Assembly (NCBI GenBank): GCA_947652615.1
Contig: CANTDX010000027.1
Location: 1-41,990 of the forward strand
Length of the DNA stretch: 41,990 nucleotides
Origin: an uncultured Dorea sp.
Lineage (GTDB): Bacteria; Bacillota; Clostridia; Lachnospirales; Lachnospiraceae
Direction: 5' to 3'
A model generated the notes under the pieces. That model made no database searches. It had not been told where the DNA came from and saw nothing but the letters and a program-made list of their open reading frames with translations. Below are positions 1 to 7,462 of this stretch, piece after piece; within the stretch, counting starts at the first letter, position 1; each line of letters opens with the position of its first letter. The position numbers and the translations under genes were made by a program.

Positions 1-19
1 CAGTTGTCAATCTTCGGCT

Positions 20-42
20 GGAATCTCATTCATTGAGATTCC
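20..42. repeat. Perfect inverted repeat at the broken end of the NAD kinase-like gene
   Basis: Arms GGAATCTCA (20-28) and TGAGATTCC (34-42) flank a 5-base spacer. The stop codon of the truncated NAD kinase-like frame (30-32, minus strand) lies in the spacer. Neither side has a run of T, so it is a poor intrinsic terminator. It may be the end of an inserted element or a simple hairpin. The window starts too close to decide. Confidence 0.5.
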
Positions 43-317
43 GAGAAGTTATTGATCTCCCCATGTTTCCCGAGACTTTCATATGGAATCTGAGCTTTTT
101 CTAATATATTTCCGCCCATTTCCCCTTCGGGGGCAATCATATGAAAGCCTGCGTCTTCTCTGATTCTGGCTATGCACTCGTATGCCCTTGCTCCGGCCGT
201 TTTACTATAACCAAGCCCCAGGGCGGCCATGCGTCCGTCCAGGCTGTCGCTTCCTTTCATTCCCGCCTGACCGCCGAGCCCGGCAATCGGATTAACGAGA
301 AAACCGATTCTCTTCAT
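30..317 (-). pseudogene. NAD kinase-like protein (COG3199 / AcoX-type), N-terminal fragment
   Basis: The 95-residue frame begins MKRIGFLVNPIAGLGG, the N-terminal signature of ATP-NAD kinase-like proteins of the COG3199/AcoX group. It keeps the conserved region up to MGGNILEKA and YESLG, then ends in unrelated residues at a stop inside an inverted repeat. Full-length relatives are roughly 330-380 residues and carry the GGDGT nucleotide-binding loop, which is missing here. The start follows the dehydrogenase stop codon by 6 bases, with GGAAGGA as ribosome site, so it was the last gene of the gcvPA-gcvPB-dehydrogenase operon. I infer loss of function by truncation. The other half may lie outside the window if an element interrupted it. 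Confidence 0.6.
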
Positions 318-323
318 GCCGTT

Positions 324-1352
324 CTACATTCCTTCCGGGTGGAGCATGATCTTGACGGCCTGTCTGGACATGAATACTTTGAAAGCTTTTTCCATATCTG
401 AAAGCGCATAATGATGTGTGATCATCGGCGTTACGTCTATGCGTCCGTCTTCGATCAGCTGCAGGCATTCCTTGAACTCTTCACGAGTATAGCAGATGGT
501 GCCGTGTATGTCAATTTCGCTGCGCACAACCTTGCCAAGGTCCGTAGGCGCCAACTGATGGAACAGGCCTGTGATATAGTAGTGGCCCGTTTTCTTCAGG
601 GAATTCATGGCAATCTCCACTAACGGAACGGCTCCCGCGCAGTCATGAACGAAATCCAGCATCTCGCCGTCCGTGATCTCGCGTATCCGCTTGATGGGGT
701 CTTCGATGGAATTATTGATCACATCATCAGCCCCAAGAGTCTTGGCCAGTTCAAGACGGTCTCTGTCGCAGTCAGCTCCAAGAACGATAATCTTGCGTGC
801 GCCGCGAAGCTTTAGAAGCTGTGTAGCATACAGGCCGATGGGACCGGGGCCTAAGACCATGACGGTGTCCTTGGATGTGAGGGGCATACGCTTGACCGTG
901 CGGTACGCGGAAGCCACCGGGTCTGCTGCCGCCCCGAAGTCGTAGCTTGTGGTATCGCGAAGCTTCACCAGTACCTTCGCCGGAACGCGGACATACTCTG
1001 CAAAAGCGCCGTCTACGTGGATACCGGTCTCGATCAGGTTGTCGCAGAGCGGCTCATTTCCCTCGATACAGTATTTACAATTACCGCAGCCGATCACGAT
1101 GCATGCGCTGACACGGTCGCCCACCTTCCAGTCCCTTACCTTTGTCCCGATTTCCACGATATCGCCCGCGAATTCGTGTCCTGGGATCAAGGGATAAGGA
1201 ACTTCCCTGGTTCCTGCAAGGATCGGTCCGTCAGAGCCGCAGAAGCCGACGGATTTCACCTTCACTATGACATCATCCTCCCGGCATACTGGCATTGGCA
1301 CATCCTTGATCGCAAAGCCTGGTCCTGTATGTTCTTTAACTACTGCTAACAT
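324..1352 (-). CDS. Zinc-dependent medium-chain alcohol dehydrogenase (threonine dehydrogenase-like)
   Basis: This is a cytosolic NAD(P)-dependent zinc dehydrogenase of 342 residues, usual for the medium-chain family. Catalytic zinc ligands are visible as C38 (GFCGSD) and H59-E60 (PGHEFAG). The structural zinc lobe has C89, C92, C95 and C103. The Rossmann motif GPGPIG is at 168-173. The ribosome site AAAGGAGA precedes the ATG. It lies 17 bases after gcvPB on the same strand and is probably co-transcribed with it. The context suggests an amino-acid or amino-alcohol substrate feeding glycine metabolism, such as threonine, but this family is promiscuous and sorbitol- or butanediol-type substrates are equally possible from sequence alone. 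Confidence 0.88.
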   Translation of the reverse strand: MLAVVKEHTGPGFAIKDVPMPVCREDDVIVKVKSVGFCGSDGPILAGTREVPYPLIPGHEFAGDIVEIGTKVRDWKVGDRVSACIVIGCGNCKYCIEGNEPLCDNLIETGIHVDGAFAEYVRVPAKVLVKLRDTTSYDFGAAADPVASAYRTVKRMPLTSKDTVMVLGPGPIGLYATQLLKLRGARKIIVLGADCDRDRLELAKTLGADDVINNSIEDPIKRIREITDGEMLDFVHDCAGAVPLVEIAMNSLKKTGHYYITGLFHQLAPTDLGKVVRSEIDIHGTICYTREEFKECLQLIEDGRIDVTPMITHHYALSDMEKAFKVFMSRQAVKIMLHPEGM

Positions 1353-1369
1353 TTTTTGTCTCCTTTCTA

Positions 1370-2929
1370 CTATGCGTTCTGGTTCAGTTTCTTATAGGCA
1401 CGCCATGTAGTTGCGAACTTATCCCAGTCTGTCAGACCGGACTCGTCGATCTGAGATGCCAGCGCTGCCTTGTGCGGGGCGCTCTTAACCAGTTCCGGGT
1501 TCTCGTATGCTTCCTTTGCGATGGAACGGAACGCTTCCACGAATTCATCAATGTCGTCTTTGGAATAGGTTTCCACCGGTTCTGGTGTAAATGGCTCCGG
1601 AATCACCCTTGGATGGTGGCTGGCAAAATAATCCTGGAATCCATAATCGACGATCCGCCTGCAGATGTCGTCGGTCGTGACTCCCGTATCCTCTGTGAGC
1701 TGCTCCCAGCTAAGCCTGGCCTGTTCCATACGGAATCTTCCTTCCGCCATAGGCATGCTAAGTCCTGAGATTGTCAGCAGCTTTTTCAGCATATAGTTAT
1801 TGTTCAGGATAGACAGTTCGGCGATCTGCTTCATTCCATCCGGACCAAGAGAGCGGATATAAGCGTAGGCGCGTACCAGAACCGCAGGCACGCCGTAGAA
1901 CTTTCTTAATTTCCCGATACTGTCCGGATGGTCGTAGTCGAAGTAATATTTTTCTCCGTCAAATTCTACCGTCGGAACTGCCGTAAATCTTCTAAGCTTA
2001 TCGGAGACGCACTGGGCGCCTGCCGCCGGTCCCTGGCAGCCGTGAGGTGAGGAGAAGGATTTGTGCAGGTTATAGTGGCACATGTCGAATCCTGCGTCTC
2101 TTGCCCGGGTAATCCCGAATACGCCGTTTAGGTTGGCCTGATCATAGACACAGAGACCGCCTGCTTCATGCACGGTATCTACAAACTGGCGGATACGGTC
2201 GTTGTAGATTCCCGTGTCTTCAGGATTGGTGATCATCAGAGCCGCCGTATGCTCAGATACCGATGCCTTCAGAGCTTCCAGGTCCGGCAGCCCGTCCTTG
2301 TCCGGGTAGAGCGTGATCAGTTTATAGCCTAAGGTTGCAGCCGTGCCGGGGTTGGCGGGATGTGAGAGGATAGTGGTTATGATCTCATTGCGCTGTTCTC
2401 CTTCGCCGTTGGCTTCATGATAGGCCCGGATGGTCTGCACATTGGCGAAGATCGCCTGGGAACCTCCGGACGGCTGGAGGCTTACGCAGTCCATCCCGGA
2501 TATTGCCTTCAGGTATTCCTGGTCACGGTACATGATCTCAAGGATTCCCTGAAGGGTGCTTTCATCCTGGTAAGGATGAAGTTCAGTAAGCTTGGGGGAT
2601 CGAACCATTTGCTCGTTGATCTTGGGGCTGTACTTCATGGTGCAGGTTCCAAGACCGATGTCAATATTGATATCCGTTCCGATGGTCTCCTGGGAGAGAC
2701 GCATATAATGCCGCAGCACCTGCATCTGGGACATCTCCGGCAGCGCCGGCATCTTCTTCCTTAGAAGTCCCTGGGGGACTAAGGATTCTCCGCTGCCCAC
2801 ACATTCGGTGATATGCTCGGATGCAAGGGGGATCATCACGCCCCGTTCCCCCGGATTCCCCAGTTCCATGATAATTGGTTCGTCCCATCTCGCTTCGTGG
2901 AAATCACGGTCTGTTCTTATATATCCCAT
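1370..2929 (-). CDS. gcvPB: Glycine dehydrogenase (decarboxylating) subunit 2
   Basis: This is the PLP-binding half of the two-subunit P-protein of the glycine cleavage system. It decarboxylates glycine and passes the aminomethyl group to the lipoyl arm of GcvH. At 519 residues it is slightly longer than usual for this subunit (about 480-490), with a short N-terminal extension. The PLP lysine is K290 in YNLHKSFSSPHG, followed by the glycine-rich GCQGPAAG stretch. The ATG lies 1 base after the gcvPA stop, with GGGAGG as ribosome site, so the two subunits are translationally coupled. No gcvT, gcvH or lpd is in the window, so the rest of the complex must be encoded elsewhere. Confidence 0.93.
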   Translation of the reverse strand: MGYIRTDRDFHEARWDEPIIMELGNPGERGVMIPLASEHITECVGSGESLVPQGLLRKKMPALPEMSQMQVLRHYMRLSQETIGTDINIDIGLGTCTMKYSPKINEQMVRSPKLTELHPYQDESTLQGILEIMYRDQEYLKAISGMDCVSLQPSGGSQAIFANVQTIRAYHEANGEGEQRNEIITTILSHPANPGTAATLGYKLITLYPDKDGLPDLEALKASVSEHTAALMITNPEDTGIYNDRIRQFVDTVHEAGGLCVYDQANLNGVFGITRARDAGFDMCHYNLHKSFSSPHGCQGPAAGAQCVSDKLRRFTAVPTVEFDGEKYYFDYDHPDSIGKLRKFYGVPAVLVRAYAYIRSLGPDGMKQIAELSILNNNYMLKKLLTISGLSMPMAEGRFRMEQARLSWEQLTEDTGVTTDDICRRIVDYGFQDYFASHHPRVIPEPFTPEPVETYSKDDIDEFVEAFRSIAKEAYENPELVKSAPHKAALASQIDESGLTDWDKFATTWRAYKKLNQNA

Positions 2930-2930
2930 A

Positions 2931-4406
2931 TCACTGCCTCCCTTCTGTGATCGCCGTCAACGCGGTTCTTAGATTCTCGATCTCTTCTTCTGTTGTCAGC
3001 TCTGAGATACAGTACAGCGCGCTCTGTCCGTATTGCGGGAAATCCCGGCTTACGTCCTTGCCGCCGAAGATCCTGCGGGCAAGAAGTTCCTGGTTGATCT
3101 CCTTGACCGTCTTTCTTGTCTGATCAAAATTGATCACGAATTCCTGGAAATTCGCTCCGCCGAACAGATTCACCGTGATGTTCTTGATTTCAGATAGTCT
3201 GCGGATGGCATAGCTTGTCTTCTGCAGGATGGTCTCGCCCAGCTCATACATCCCTTGAGGTCCCATGCTTGCAAGATAGATGCCGGCGGTGATTCCCCAG
3301 AGGCCTGTCTCTGTCCCGAAATACTCATTGGCATTCTCGCGGCTTCCGTGGGAACAGCGGTAGTTCATCGCGCGGCCCCATCCGTAACGTCCGTCTTGCC
3401 CGGTCTTGGTAATGCCGTACATATAGGTGGGGAATTGTTCGGCAAGGCCAAGATCCTGATTGCACGCAATGAATCCGGCCTGCCCGCCGCCAAACTGCAT
3501 GTGCATCCCAAGCGGCTGGATATCCCCGCATACCAGATCCGCACCCAGGTTCAGCGGGCTCTCTACGATGCCAAGTGATGCAGCCTCCGGCTGCGCGATG
3601 CAAAGAGCCTGGTAACGATGTGCAAGTGCGGCGATCTGTTCTGCCTGTGTCTCGAAGAATCCCAGATAAGACGGATTCTCATAGAATACAGCCGCCGCAC
3701 CGCCGTCCTTTAACTTCTCTTCCAGATCTTGCAAGTCCATAAGGCCTGTCTGGGGATCGCTGCCAACCGTGATAATCTCACCTGCATTCCTGCAGTATGC
3801 GAGAGCCTGTGATCTGATCTCCGGGTTCATGGTAGACGGAACCAGGATCCGTCGGTTATCGTGCCCCTTCGCCGCCTGCGCCCGAAGTGCGATGCAAAAG
3901 GCAGAAGATACCGACTGCCCTGCGTCGTAAGTCGTATAGCTTACGATATCCGCATCCAGAAGTTCACCCATCATGCTGGTGTATTCGAATATGGCCTGCA
4001 TCTTTCCGTGATCGGAGTATGTATCCCCGCAATAAGCGGTCAGAAATTCCCCGCGCATGTTCAACTCGTCGCAGATGGCAGGGACCTGATGACGGTAACA
4101 TCCTGCCCCGAGAAAGCTTACATAGTCCTCTGTGGTAATGTTTCGGTTCAAGATTCCCATCACATGCCGCTTCAATTCGTATTCGTTAACGATCGGCTCC
4201 GGAAGATCCAGCCGCTCCTTGTACAGCAGGTCGTCCGGGATCAGGCTTTTGTAGATCTCATCAATACTCCCTACGCCCAGCTCATCCAACATCTGCTGCT
4301 TGATCTCGGGAACACTGTTCGGCATATAAGGGTGGACAAATGCTTTGTCCTTTCCTGTAACTCCCATTTGCTTTTTCATCTCCTTTTCGTTCAATATTTT
4401 CATCAT
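2931..4406 (-). CDS. gcvPA: Glycine dehydrogenase (decarboxylating) subunit 1
   Basis: This is the N-terminal-type subunit of the two-part glycine decarboxylase. The conserved stretches YVSFLGAGCYRH, DIVSYTTYDAG and FGGGQAGF are visible, and the family opening PYMPNSVPEIKQQMLDELG starts near residue 27. Its 491 residues are somewhat longer than the usual 440-450. The first ATG has no clear ribosome site. An internal ATG at 4367 (residue 14) has AAAGGAG 12 bases upstream and would start closer to the family norm, so the true start is uncertain. It is the first gene of the minus-strand operon and diverges from the MarR/ABC operon across about 220 bases. Confidence 0.92.
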   Translation of the reverse strand: MMKILNEKEMKKQMGVTGKDKAFVHPYMPNSVPEIKQQMLDELGVGSIDEIYKSLIPDDLLYKERLDLPEPIVNEYELKRHVMGILNRNITTEDYVSFLGAGCYRHQVPAICDELNMRGEFLTAYCGDTYSDHGKMQAIFEYTSMMGELLDADIVSYTTYDAGQSVSSAFCIALRAQAAKGHDNRRILVPSTMNPEIRSQALAYCRNAGEIITVGSDPQTGLMDLQDLEEKLKDGGAAAVFYENPSYLGFFETQAEQIAALAHRYQALCIAQPEAASLGIVESPLNLGADLVCGDIQPLGMHMQFGGGQAGFIACNQDLGLAEQFPTYMYGITKTGQDGRYGWGRAMNYRCSHGSRENANEYFGTETGLWGITAGIYLASMGPQGMYELGETILQKTSYAIRRLSEIKNITVNLFGGANFQEFVINFDQTRKTVKEINQELLARRIFGGKDVSRDFPQYGQSALYCISELTTEEEIENLRTALTAITEGRQ

Positions 4407-4522
4407 ATATGAATATAGTAATCCTAAAAAACGGATTTGTAAATAAGAAGAGTGAGACAGTGTTTTCTATCGTTTTGTTATCTAATTAATTTTCTATAAA
4501 TATTTCCACAATAATTTATAAA

Positions 4523-4552
4523 TTACCAGAAATACATTGACATTTCTGGTAA
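4523..4552. promoter_or_regulatory. 30-bp inverted repeat over the marR promoter -35 (candidate operator)
   Basis: Perfect 11-bp arms (TTACCAGAAAT at 4523-4533 and ATTTCTGGTAA at 4542-4552) are separated by 8 bases and contain the -35 hexamer of the MarR/ABC promoter. A dimeric regulator bound here would block RNA polymerase. The site could belong to the MarR protein encoded just downstream or to another regulator acting on both divergent operons. Confidence 0.6.
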
Positions 4553-4565
4553 AAATATCTAGTAT
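4537..4565 (+). promoter_or_regulatory. Promoter of the marR-ABC exporter operon
   Basis: TTGACA (4537-4542), 17-base spacer, TAGTAT (4560-4565). This is a near-consensus housekeeping promoter about 65 bases upstream of the proposed GTG start. It is flanked by two palindromes, which fits tight repression. Confidence 0.7.
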
Positions 4566-4570
4566 AACCG

Positions 4571-4582
4571 TTAGATATCTAA
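4571..4582. promoter_or_regulatory. 12-bp palindrome TTAGATATCTAA (candidate MarR-family operator)
   Basis: A perfect palindrome just downstream of the -10 box, at about the transcription start. The AT-rich TTAG-N4-CTAA form is typical of MarR/SlyA family operators, and an autorepressor is the natural ligand here. The related string TATCTAATTAAT occurs at 4479-4490 and again at 4576-4587, giving a second possible half-site nearer gcvPA. Confidence 0.6.
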
Positions 4583-4630
4583 TTAATATTGAAGCGTGTG
4601 CTTCGAAAAGACAGGAAGGAAGACGGGAAA

Positions 4631-5128
4631 GTGAAGAATATAGAAGAAGCGTCTATATTTATCGTACTGCATCATTTGCTGCATCTGAGTAAATATCAGG
4701 CGATGAAGCGGATGGAGACATTAGGATTAAAGCCGAGCCAGGCGGGGATACTTTTTATACTGAACTGTGAGGGAGGGATCTCTCAGCGGCAGTTGGCGGA
4801 TAAGATCGGGATCAGGCCTTCGTCGATGACGGTAGCGCTCAGGAAATTAGAAGAGCAAGGCTATATCAGGAAGGAACCGGATGCGAAGGATCAGCGGATC
4901 ATCCGTATAGAGCTGTCCAGGCGGGGGAAGGAGTGTATCGAAGAGCTGGAGGGTGTCATGAAGGATATGGAGGAAATGCTGTATCAGGGGATTACACCCG
5001 AGGAGAGAATGCTGTTACGGAGACTGATTCTTGAGATGAGGGAGAATCTGCTGAATTCCAAAGATTTTAAGGGAATGGATTTCAAAGATATAATAGAGAA
5101 GACGACAGAAGGGAAAGGTGAGATATGA
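4631..5128 (+). CDS. MarR family transcriptional regulator
   Basis: A winged-helix regulator. Helix-turn-helix residues QRQLADKIGIRPSSMTVALR are followed by the wing GYIRKEPDAKDQR, with a C-terminal dimer helix (EERMLLRRLILEM). I place the start at the GTG at 4631, preceded by AGGAAGGA about 10 bases upstream. A TTG at 4589 would add 14 residues but has no ribosome site. The end overlaps the next gene by ATGA, so regulator and exporter are coupled. The family commonly represses its own operon and is released by small molecules. Together with the two palindromes this suggests substrate-induced expression of the exporter. Functional detail is inference. Confidence 0.88.
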   Translation: MKNIEEASIFIVLHHLLHLSKYQAMKRMETLGLKPSQAGILFILNCEGGISQRQLADKIGIRPSSMTVALRKLEEQGYIRKEPDAKDQRIIRIELSRRGKECIEELEGVMKDMEEMLYQGITPEERMLLRRLILEMRENLLNSKDFKGMDFKDIIEKTTEGKGEI

Positions 5129-7461
5129 TAAAATTATTCAAGTTCTTAAAACCATATGGAGGTGCGGTCCTTGCAATCCTGTGTGTATTGGTTGTACAGG
5201 CCTACTGCGACTTGTCTCTGCCGACCTACACATCAGATATCGTCAATGTAGGGCTGCAGCAGAAGGGGATTGATGAGAAGGTACCGGAGATGATCGGTGA
5301 GGAAGATCTGGATCATCTCCTGTTGTTTGTACCGGCTGAAAAGCAGGAGACAGTAAAGGAAGCTTATGTTGCCAAAGAAGCGGTTTCTGAGAACTATGAA
5401 GGGAACGTGCTGGAGCTTGCGGAGGATGTGAAGGAAGATAAGGACAGGGTAGAGGAACTATCGGAGATCCTTGGCAGACCAATGCTTCTGTGCAGCGGGT
5501 TCGACTCTGGCAGTGATTCTGCGGTTGAGATGGAGAAGCAGATGAAGCAGCAGATGGAAGAGCAGATGAAGGAGCAGGCTGACCGGCAGCTGCAAGAAAT
5601 GTCAGCGAGCGGGCAGGCACCGGACGGTCAGCCGGAAGAGCTGCGTGAACGGACAGAAACTCAGATGCCGGATGTCAGCCAGATGACGATCTACGAGATA
5701 TTCGGGATGATGGAGGAGTCTCAGCGGGACGCGGCCATAGAGTCGATCGAGGAGCAGTTTGCCGCGATGCCGGAGACCATGGTGGAGCAGTCCGCCGCAG
5801 TCTATATCGCCGGCGCCTATGAGAAGCTTGGAGTTGACCTGGACCGCCGGGAGACGAGATATATTCTTGTGACCGGGGCTAAGATGCTGGCGCTGGCAGC
5901 CCTTGGTATGTTGGCAAGTATTCTGGTAGGGCTTCTGGCATCCCGCGTGGGAGCAAGGATCGGTCAGACACTCAGGAAAGATGTATTCCGCAAGGTGGTT
6001 GGTTTCTCTAACGGTGAGTTCGATAAGTTCTCGTCAGCGTCTCTGATCACCAGGAGTACGAATGATATCCAGCAGATTCAGCTTCTTACGGTGATGATCC
6101 TTCGTATGGTAATGTATGCGCCGATCATGGCGGCAGGCGGGATCTTCAAGGTATTCCGTACGAATGTGGATATGTCATGGATCATAGCGTTAGCGGTCGC
6201 ATTGATTGTGATGGTGGTTGCGGTGCTCTTTATCGTAGTGATGCCGAAGTTCAAGGTGGTTCAGAGTATGGTGGACAGGCTGAACCTGGTGAGCCGTGAG
6301 ATTCTGACGGGACTGCAGGTGATCAGGGCATTCAGCACGGAACGGTATGAGGAGAAGCGTTTTGACGGCGCCAACAGGGATCTGACGAAGACGAATCTGT
6401 TCGTGAACCGTGCGATGACCTTCATGATGCCGATGATGATGCTGATCATGAACGGGATCGCCGTGCTGATCGTGTGGATCGGAGGGCACAGCATCAACGA
6501 CGGCAGTATGCAGGTCGGGGATATGATGGCATTCATCCAGTACACGATGCAGATCATTATGTCCTTCCTTATGATCTGTATGATTTCGGTCATGCTGCCA
6601 AGGGCGGCAGTTTCCGCGGATCGTGTAGATGAGATCCTCACAAGCAGTACGCTGATCCATGACCCTGAGAATCCGAAGGATTTTGCGGGAAATGGAACCG
6701 GCGAGGTGGTGTTTGACCATGTATCCTTTCGTTATCCGGGCGCCGAGGAGGATGTGCTGCAGGATCTGTCGTTTACCGCAAGGCCGGGGGAGACGACCGC
6801 ATTCATCGGAAGTACGGGAAGCGGCAAGTCGACGCTGGTGAACCTGATCCCGCGGTTCTATGATGTAACGGACGGAAGGATCACGATTGACGGTATGGAT
6901 ATCAGGGAGGTTTCTCAGCATGATCTGCGTGACAGGCTTGGGTATGTACCGCAGAAAGGAGTCCTGTTCTCCGGCGATATTGCTTCGAATATTCTGTACG
7001 GCAATCCTGACGGCAGCGAAGAGGAGATGACCCAGGCGGCCAATATCGCCCAGGCGGAGGAATTCATCGAACAAAAGCAAAAGGGCTATCACAGTCCGAT
7101 CGCCCAGGGAGGCTCGAATGTGTCGGGCGGGCAGAAGCAGAGACTGTCTATTGCAAGGGCGGTTGCGAAGCATCCGGATATCTATATCTTCGACGACAGC
7201 TTTTCGGCGCTGGATTATAAGACGGATGTGAAGCTTCGTAATGCCCTGAAGACCAAGACGAAGGACAGCACGGTGATGATCGTTGCGCAGAGGATCAGCA
7301 CGATCCTTCATGCGGAGCAGATCATCGTGCTGGATGACGGGAAGATCGTGGGCAAGGGAACGCATAAGGAATTGCTTAAGAACTGTGAGGAATATTATCA
7401 GATTGCGTCTTCTCAGCTGTCAGAGAAGGAACTGGAAGACGATATGAAGGAGGTGGGATAA
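5125..7461 (+). CDS. ABC exporter half-transporter, degenerate-site subunit with large extracytoplasmic insert
   Basis: An exporter-type transmembrane domain plus nucleotide-binding domain, 778 residues. Walker A is GSTGSGKST (562-570), the signature is VSGGQ (666-670) and Walker B ends D690-D691. Aspartate therefore replaces the catalytic glutamate, as in degenerate-site subunits of heterodimeric exporters (TM287/288, LmrCD type). Between the first membrane helix (about 13-33) and the second (from about 246) lies a hydrophilic segment of roughly 210 residues, including a Gln/Met/Glu-rich predicted coiled coil at about 129-162. Typical half-transporters of about 580-610 residues lack it. It overlaps marR by 4 bases and is followed after 1 base by its partner. 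The substrate is unknown; drugs, peptides or lipids are possible. Confidence 0.88.
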   Translation: MIKLFKFLKPYGGAVLAILCVLVVQAYCDLSLPTYTSDIVNVGLQQKGIDEKVPEMIGEEDLDHLLLFVPAEKQETVKEAYVAKEAVSENYEGNVLELAEDVKEDKDRVEELSEILGRPMLLCSGFDSGSDSAVEMEKQMKQQMEEQMKEQADRQLQEMSASGQAPDGQPEELRERTETQMPDVSQMTIYEIFGMMEESQRDAAIESIEEQFAAMPETMVEQSAAVYIAGAYEKLGVDLDRRETRYILVTGAKMLALAALGMLASILVGLLASRVGARIGQTLRKDVFRKVVGFSNGEFDKFSSASLITRSTNDIQQIQLLTVMILRMVMYAPIMAAGGIFKVFRTNVDMSWIIALAVALIVMVVAVLFIVVMPKFKVVQSMVDRLNLVSREILTGLQVIRAFSTERYEEKRFDGANRDLTKTNLFVNRAMTFMMPMMMLIMNGIAVLIVWIGGHSINDGSMQVGDMMAFIQYTMQIIMSFLMICMISVMLPRAAVSADRVDEILTSSTLIHDPENPKDFAGNGTGEVVFDHVSFRYPGAEEDVLQDLSFTARPGETTAFIGSTGSGKSTLVNLIPRFYDVTDGRITIDGMDIREVSQHDLRDRLGYVPQKGVLFSGDIASNILYGNPDGSEEEMTQAANIAQAEEFIEQKQKGYHSPIAQGGSNVSGGQKQRLSIARAVAKHPDIYIFDDSFSALDYKTDVKLRNALKTKTKDSTVMIVAQRISTILHAEQIIVLDDGKIVGKGTHKELLKNCEEYYQIASSQLSEKELEDDMKEVG

Positions 7462-7462
7462 T

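Noticed and set aside
4407..4522. Glycine riboswitch before gcvPA
   Set aside because: The leader is short and AT-rich, with no paired aptamer-like structure recognisable.
6190..7365. 391-codon open frame antisense to the first ABC subunit
   Set aside because: Low-complexity His/Arg/Gln-rich translation and full overlap with a clear ABC transporter; a shadow frame.
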